From UBA8290 sp964230965 (GTDB lineage: Bacteria; Bacillota_I; Bacilli_A; Acholeplasmatales; Acholeplasmataceae), in assembly GCA_964230965.1 (NCBI GenBank), contig CAXRJA010000040.1:1-18209 (forward strand): a stretch of 18,209 nt of DNA. Direction: 5' to 3'. The notes beneath the pieces were generated by a model that worked only from the letters and a program-made list of their open reading frames with translations, did no database searches and had not been told where the DNA came from. Of the stretch, positions 15,441 to 18,209 are shown piece after piece. The position numbers and the translations under genes are program-made. Each line of letters opens with the position of its first letter. Position 1 is the first letter of the stretch.

Positions 15441-17359
15441 TGCTTGCATTTATTGATGATATCAAGTTAATACGTATTGAATTTGATGGATACATTCATG
15501 ATGTATCCATTTTAAACATGACATGTCGTTTTGTTAAGAAAGAAGGATACCTACAATATTTTGAAACAAGTCAACCGATACCACTTCATCAAGCCGATAC
15601 GATTCAAATTAATGGACATCATTATCCATTACAAATCGGACTTGTGACGTTGAGTGATGCCTTTGAAAAAACATTTAGATATGATGGACCTTTAGGGGCA
15701 GTGTATTATGAAGATCATACTGAATTTTATGTATTTAGCCCGGTTGCTAAAGAAATAAAAGTCTGCATTCAAGATCAATTATATGATATGACAGGAGATG
15801 GAACGATTTATAAAGCGTCCATTCAAGGCAATTTTGCATTTGAACCATATCATTATGAAGTACGTTTAGTCGACACGTTTTCAAAAGTGTTAGATCCCTA
15901 TTTAAAAGGGACAAATACAATAGATGGTGTGATCATTCCGCAATCATTAAAAGCAAAAAAAGCAAATATTTCCCAATCAAAAGAGGATGCCATCATTTAT
16001 GAAGCACACATTCGAGATGTCACGCAAAGATTAGATGTTCACCATAGGGGTCTATTTTTAGGCATGTCAGAAAAAGATCAAAATAAAGGATTCTCATTTA
16101 TTGATTATGCCGCATCACTTGGCATGACGCATATTCAATTACTTCCAATTTTTGATTTTGAAGGTGTAGATCCTATATATAAATCTAGATTTTATAATTG
16201 GGGTTATAATCCTAAGCACTATTTTTCGTTACAACCATGGTTTTCATCTCAACCTACGATGGCAAAAGATACAATTTTAGAAGCGATTCAAATGATAGAT
16301 GCCATGCATGAAAAAGGATTAGGTGTGATCATGGATGTTGTCTATAACCATGTTTTCGATATGGACACATATCCCTATGATCAATTAGTCCCAGGATACT
16401 TTTATCGCCATGATGATCATTATCAAAGAACCAATGGATCTTATTGTGGAAATGAAATTGAAACCAGACGGTATATGGTGAGAAAATTAATACTAGATAG
16501 TCTCATCCATTTTGTTGAAATGTATGATATTGATGGATTTAGATTTGATTTAATGGGTCTTATAGATGTAGACACCATGAATCATATTTCATCTACGCTC
16601 TCAAAAATTAAACCAGGTATCATGATTTATGGTGAGGGTTGGGACATAGGAGAAGTATTACATGATGATGAAAAAGCATCTCAATTCAACCATCAAAAGA
16701 TGCCAAACATTGCACATTTTAATGATACATTTAGAAATAAAATTAAAGGGGAACTATATGGTCTAGCATTAGGATATGGTAATGGAGGTCATGTGAATTT
16801 AGAAGATTTAATGCTATTACTCAAAGGTTCACCCCATGTGTTTGAATCGCCTTCATACAGCATCAATTATGTTGAATGTCATGATAATATGACACTTTTT
16901 GATAAAATCTTAAAAGACACCAGCGATCACGAGCATGCGCGGATGTATCAAGATTTTACGAATGCTCTCATTACATTAAGTGACGGTATCACTTTTTTCC
17001 ATGCGGGACAAGAAATGTATCGTTCTAAAAAAGGTGTTGAAAATTCGTATCAATCGCCTGATGATATTAATCAGTTACAATATATATTTGGTCCTCATAT
17101 CGATGTTTTTAAACAACTCATACAATTTAAAAAAGACACAAAAAATGCTAAGAAACACTATACAATTAAAGAAGATCACATTTGGATCGATGTAAAGACT
17201 AATCAGGCGGAATTTAAAGTGATTATCAAAACCTCTTTTAAGCCCTATACAATTGATTTAAATTCATGTATACTATGGATATCTACAGCACCTGTAAAAC
17301 CGATAAAAAATCAAATCGTACTTGAGCAATATGGTGTGACGATATTAAAGAAAAGATAG
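15440..17359 (+). CDS. pulA: Cytoplasmic type I pullulanase (AmyX-like debranching enzyme)
   Basis: A 639-residue intracellular debranching enzyme without signal peptide or membrane helix. An N-terminal beta region (about 1-75) is followed by a CBM48-like domain (about 80-175) and the GH13 barrel (about 185-560), with a small C-terminal domain. The signature YNWGYNP is at 252-258. Region I is DVVYNH (299-304), the nucleophile is Asp370 in DGFRFDLMG, the acid/base is Glu399 in IYGEGWD, and Asp482 lies in VECHDNMTLF. It lacks the CBM41 and anchor of the secreted pullulanase at 1868-4702, and presumably acts on branched dextrins after import or on glycogen. ATG 15440 shares its A with the preceding TAA; the longer reading from TTG 15425 has no ribosome site, so coupled initiation at 15440 is preferred. 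The stop lies 8 bases before the branching enzyme start. Confidence 0.93.
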   Translation: MLAFIDDIKLIRIEFDGYIHDVSILNMTCRFVKKEGYLQYFETSQPIPLHQADTIQINGHHYPLQIGLVTLSDAFEKTFRYDGPLGAVYYEDHTEFYVFSPVAKEIKVCIQDQLYDMTGDGTIYKASIQGNFAFEPYHYEVRLVDTFSKVLDPYLKGTNTIDGVIIPQSLKAKKANISQSKEDAIIYEAHIRDVTQRLDVHHRGLFLGMSEKDQNKGFSFIDYAASLGMTHIQLLPIFDFEGVDPIYKSRFYNWGYNPKHYFSLQPWFSSQPTMAKDTILEAIQMIDAMHEKGLGVIMDVVYNHVFDMDTYPYDQLVPGYFYRHDDHYQRTNGSYCGNEIETRRYMVRKLILDSLIHFVEMYDIDGFRFDLMGLIDVDTMNHISSTLSKIKPGIMIYGEGWDIGEVLHDDEKASQFNHQKMPNIAHFNDTFRNKIKGELYGLALGYGNGGHVNLEDLMLLLKGSPHVFESPSYSINYVECHDNMTLFDKILKDTSDHEHARMYQDFTNALITLSDGITFFHAGQEMYRSKKGVENSYQSPDDINQLQYIFGPHIDVFKQLIQFKKDTKNAKKHYTIKEDHIWIDVKTNQAEFKVIIKTSFKPYTIDLNSCILWISTAPVKPIKNQIVLEQYGVTILKKR

Positions 17360-17367
17360 GTAAAAAA

Positions 17368-18209
17368 ATGATATCTGATGCGATGATGACAGCATTTTTT
17401 GAAGGTAAACATCAAGAATTACATCATGTATTTGGGGCACACATTGTAGGTGAAGAAACAGTGTTTACTGTTTATGCGCCGAATGCAAAACAAGTAAAAC
17501 TCATCGGAAGCTTCAATCATTTTAATGGCAATGAACATGTGATGCAACATGTTCATTTTCAAGGTGTATATCAATTAAAAATAAAAGGCAATCATCAAGA
17601 TGCACTTTATAAATATGAAATTGAAACATATGCAGGGACAGTTTTACATAAAGCTGACCCTTTTGCATTTTATGCTGAAAAACCGCCACATACGGCATCT
17701 AAAGTATTTGAATTAAATGGGTATCATTGGCATGATCAACGCTATTTTTATAAGAAGAAAAAGCCGTATGATCAACCGATGTTTGTCTATGAAGTTCATG
17801 CAGGATCTTGGAAAAAACAAGATGGGTCCTATTTATCATATAGAATGCTTGCAGAAACACTTATTCCATATGTTTTAGAGCAAGGATTTACACACATCGA
17901 ACTGATGCCGATTTATGAACATCCCTTTGATGGATCTTGGGGATATCAAGGGACTGGTTATTTTGCAGCAACGGCTCGTTATGGAAATCCTCATGATCTC
18001 ATGTATTTTATTGATCAATGTCATCAACATGGTATTGGTGTGATTTTAGATTGGGTCATGGGTCATATATGCAAAGATACGCATGGATTATCATTTTTTG
18101 ATGGGACGCCACTTTATGAATTTGATGACAAATTCAGAAGAGAAAATGTCACTTGGGGTACAGATAATCTCGATTTCTATAAGGGTATTTCAAGAAGCTT
18201 TATGAAATC
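17368..18209 (+). CDS. glgB: 1,4-alpha-glucan branching enzyme, 5' part (runs off right edge)
   Basis: Glycogen branching enzyme, which moves a short alpha-1,4 chain to make an alpha-1,6 branch. The first 280 codons are present. The N-terminus has a CBM48 module (VFGAHIVGEETVFTVYAPNA, residues about 20-39, then KQVKLIGSFNHFNG), followed by the barrel entry VYEVHAGSWKK, the highly characteristic HPFDGSWGYQGTGYFAATAR, and GVILDWVMGHICKDTHGL, which contains region I. The usual family form is DWVPGHF or DWVPAHF, so Met replaces Pro here. The nucleophile, acid/base and third catalytic residue lie beyond the window. ATG 17368 is preceded by AGATAGG overlapping the pullulanase stop, a modest ribosome site. 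Its position in this operon links debranching and phosphorolysis to glycogen synthesis; further glg genes may follow to the right. Confidence 0.95.
   Translation, partial: MISDAMMTAFFEGKHQELHHVFGAHIVGEETVFTVYAPNAKQVKLIGSFNHFNGNEHVMQHVHFQGVYQLKIKGNHQDALYKYEIETYAGTVLHKADPFAFYAEKPPHTASKVFELNGYHWHDQRYFYKKKKPYDQPMFVYEVHAGSWKKQDGSYLSYRMLAETLIPYVLEQGFTHIELMPIYEHPFDGSWGYQGTGYFAATARYGNPHDLMYFIDQCHQHGIGVILDWVMGHICKDTHGLSFFDGTPLYEFDDKFRRENVTWGTDNLDFYKGISRSFMK

Noticed and set aside
1..18209. Mobile elements, CRISPR arrays, tRNA or rRNA genes, toxin-antitoxin or phage genes
   Set aside because: No transposase, terminal repeats, spaced repeats, RNA-gene signatures or phage proteins were seen; nearly all sequence is accounted for by alpha-glucan genes and short spacers.

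Overview
The window is AT-rich, roughly one third G+C by eye, and reads with the standard code: every tryptophan is TGG and no reading frame contains TGA. Secreted proteins carry typical Sec or lipoprotein signals. None has an LPXTG cell-wall sorting signal, and the secreted pullulanase instead ends in a plain C-terminal membrane helix. This combination suggests a wall-less, low-GC Firmicutes/Tenericutes relative of the Acholeplasma type. That assignment is an inference from style, and other low-GC Firmicutes remain possible.

The whole window is devoted to alpha-glucan (starch, pullulan, glycogen, maltodextrin) use. (1) Positions 1-1834, + strand: the 3' part of a GH13 alpha-amylase-type gene, coupled by a one-base overlap to a DUF1189 (YvdJ-like) membrane protein and closed by a bidirectional terminator. 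(2) Positions 1868-4702, - strand: a secreted, membrane-anchored type I pullulanase. (3) Positions 4703-4890: a divergent control region with two cre/MalR-like operators, a 22-bp perfect palindrome and promoter elements. (4) Positions 4891-11690, + strand: an apparent operon made of a secreted protein built only of starch-binding and Ig-like modules (no enzyme), a maltodextrin-binding lipoprotein, and two ABC permeases (MalF-like with a very large extracytoplasmic insert, MalG-like with an N-terminal extension). A GC-rich stem-loop lies between the binding-protein gene and the permease genes, and a terminator closes the unit. (5) Positions 11799-18209, + strand: a cytoplasmic operon of glycogen/maltodextrin phosphorylase, a small GH13 hydrolase, a second, cytoplasmic type I pullulanase, and the 5' part of a glycogen branching enzyme running off the end.

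A coherent reading is that the surface pullulanase and the upstream amylase cut starch outside the cell. The secreted multi-module binding protein holds the polymer or long dextrins near the membrane, and the lipoprotein plus the two permeases import branched maltodextrins. The cytoplasmic pullulanase, GH13 enzyme and phosphorylase convert these to linear dextrin, glucose or maltose, and glucose-1-phosphate, while the branching enzyme links the pool to glycogen storage. No transporter ATPase (MalK/MsmX type), regulator or 4-alpha-glucanotransferase is present in the window.

The most unusual items are the non-catalytic starch-binding protein as the first gene of the transporter operon, and the oversized MalF insert. 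Together they look like a wall-less-cell counterpart of an outer-surface starch capture system.
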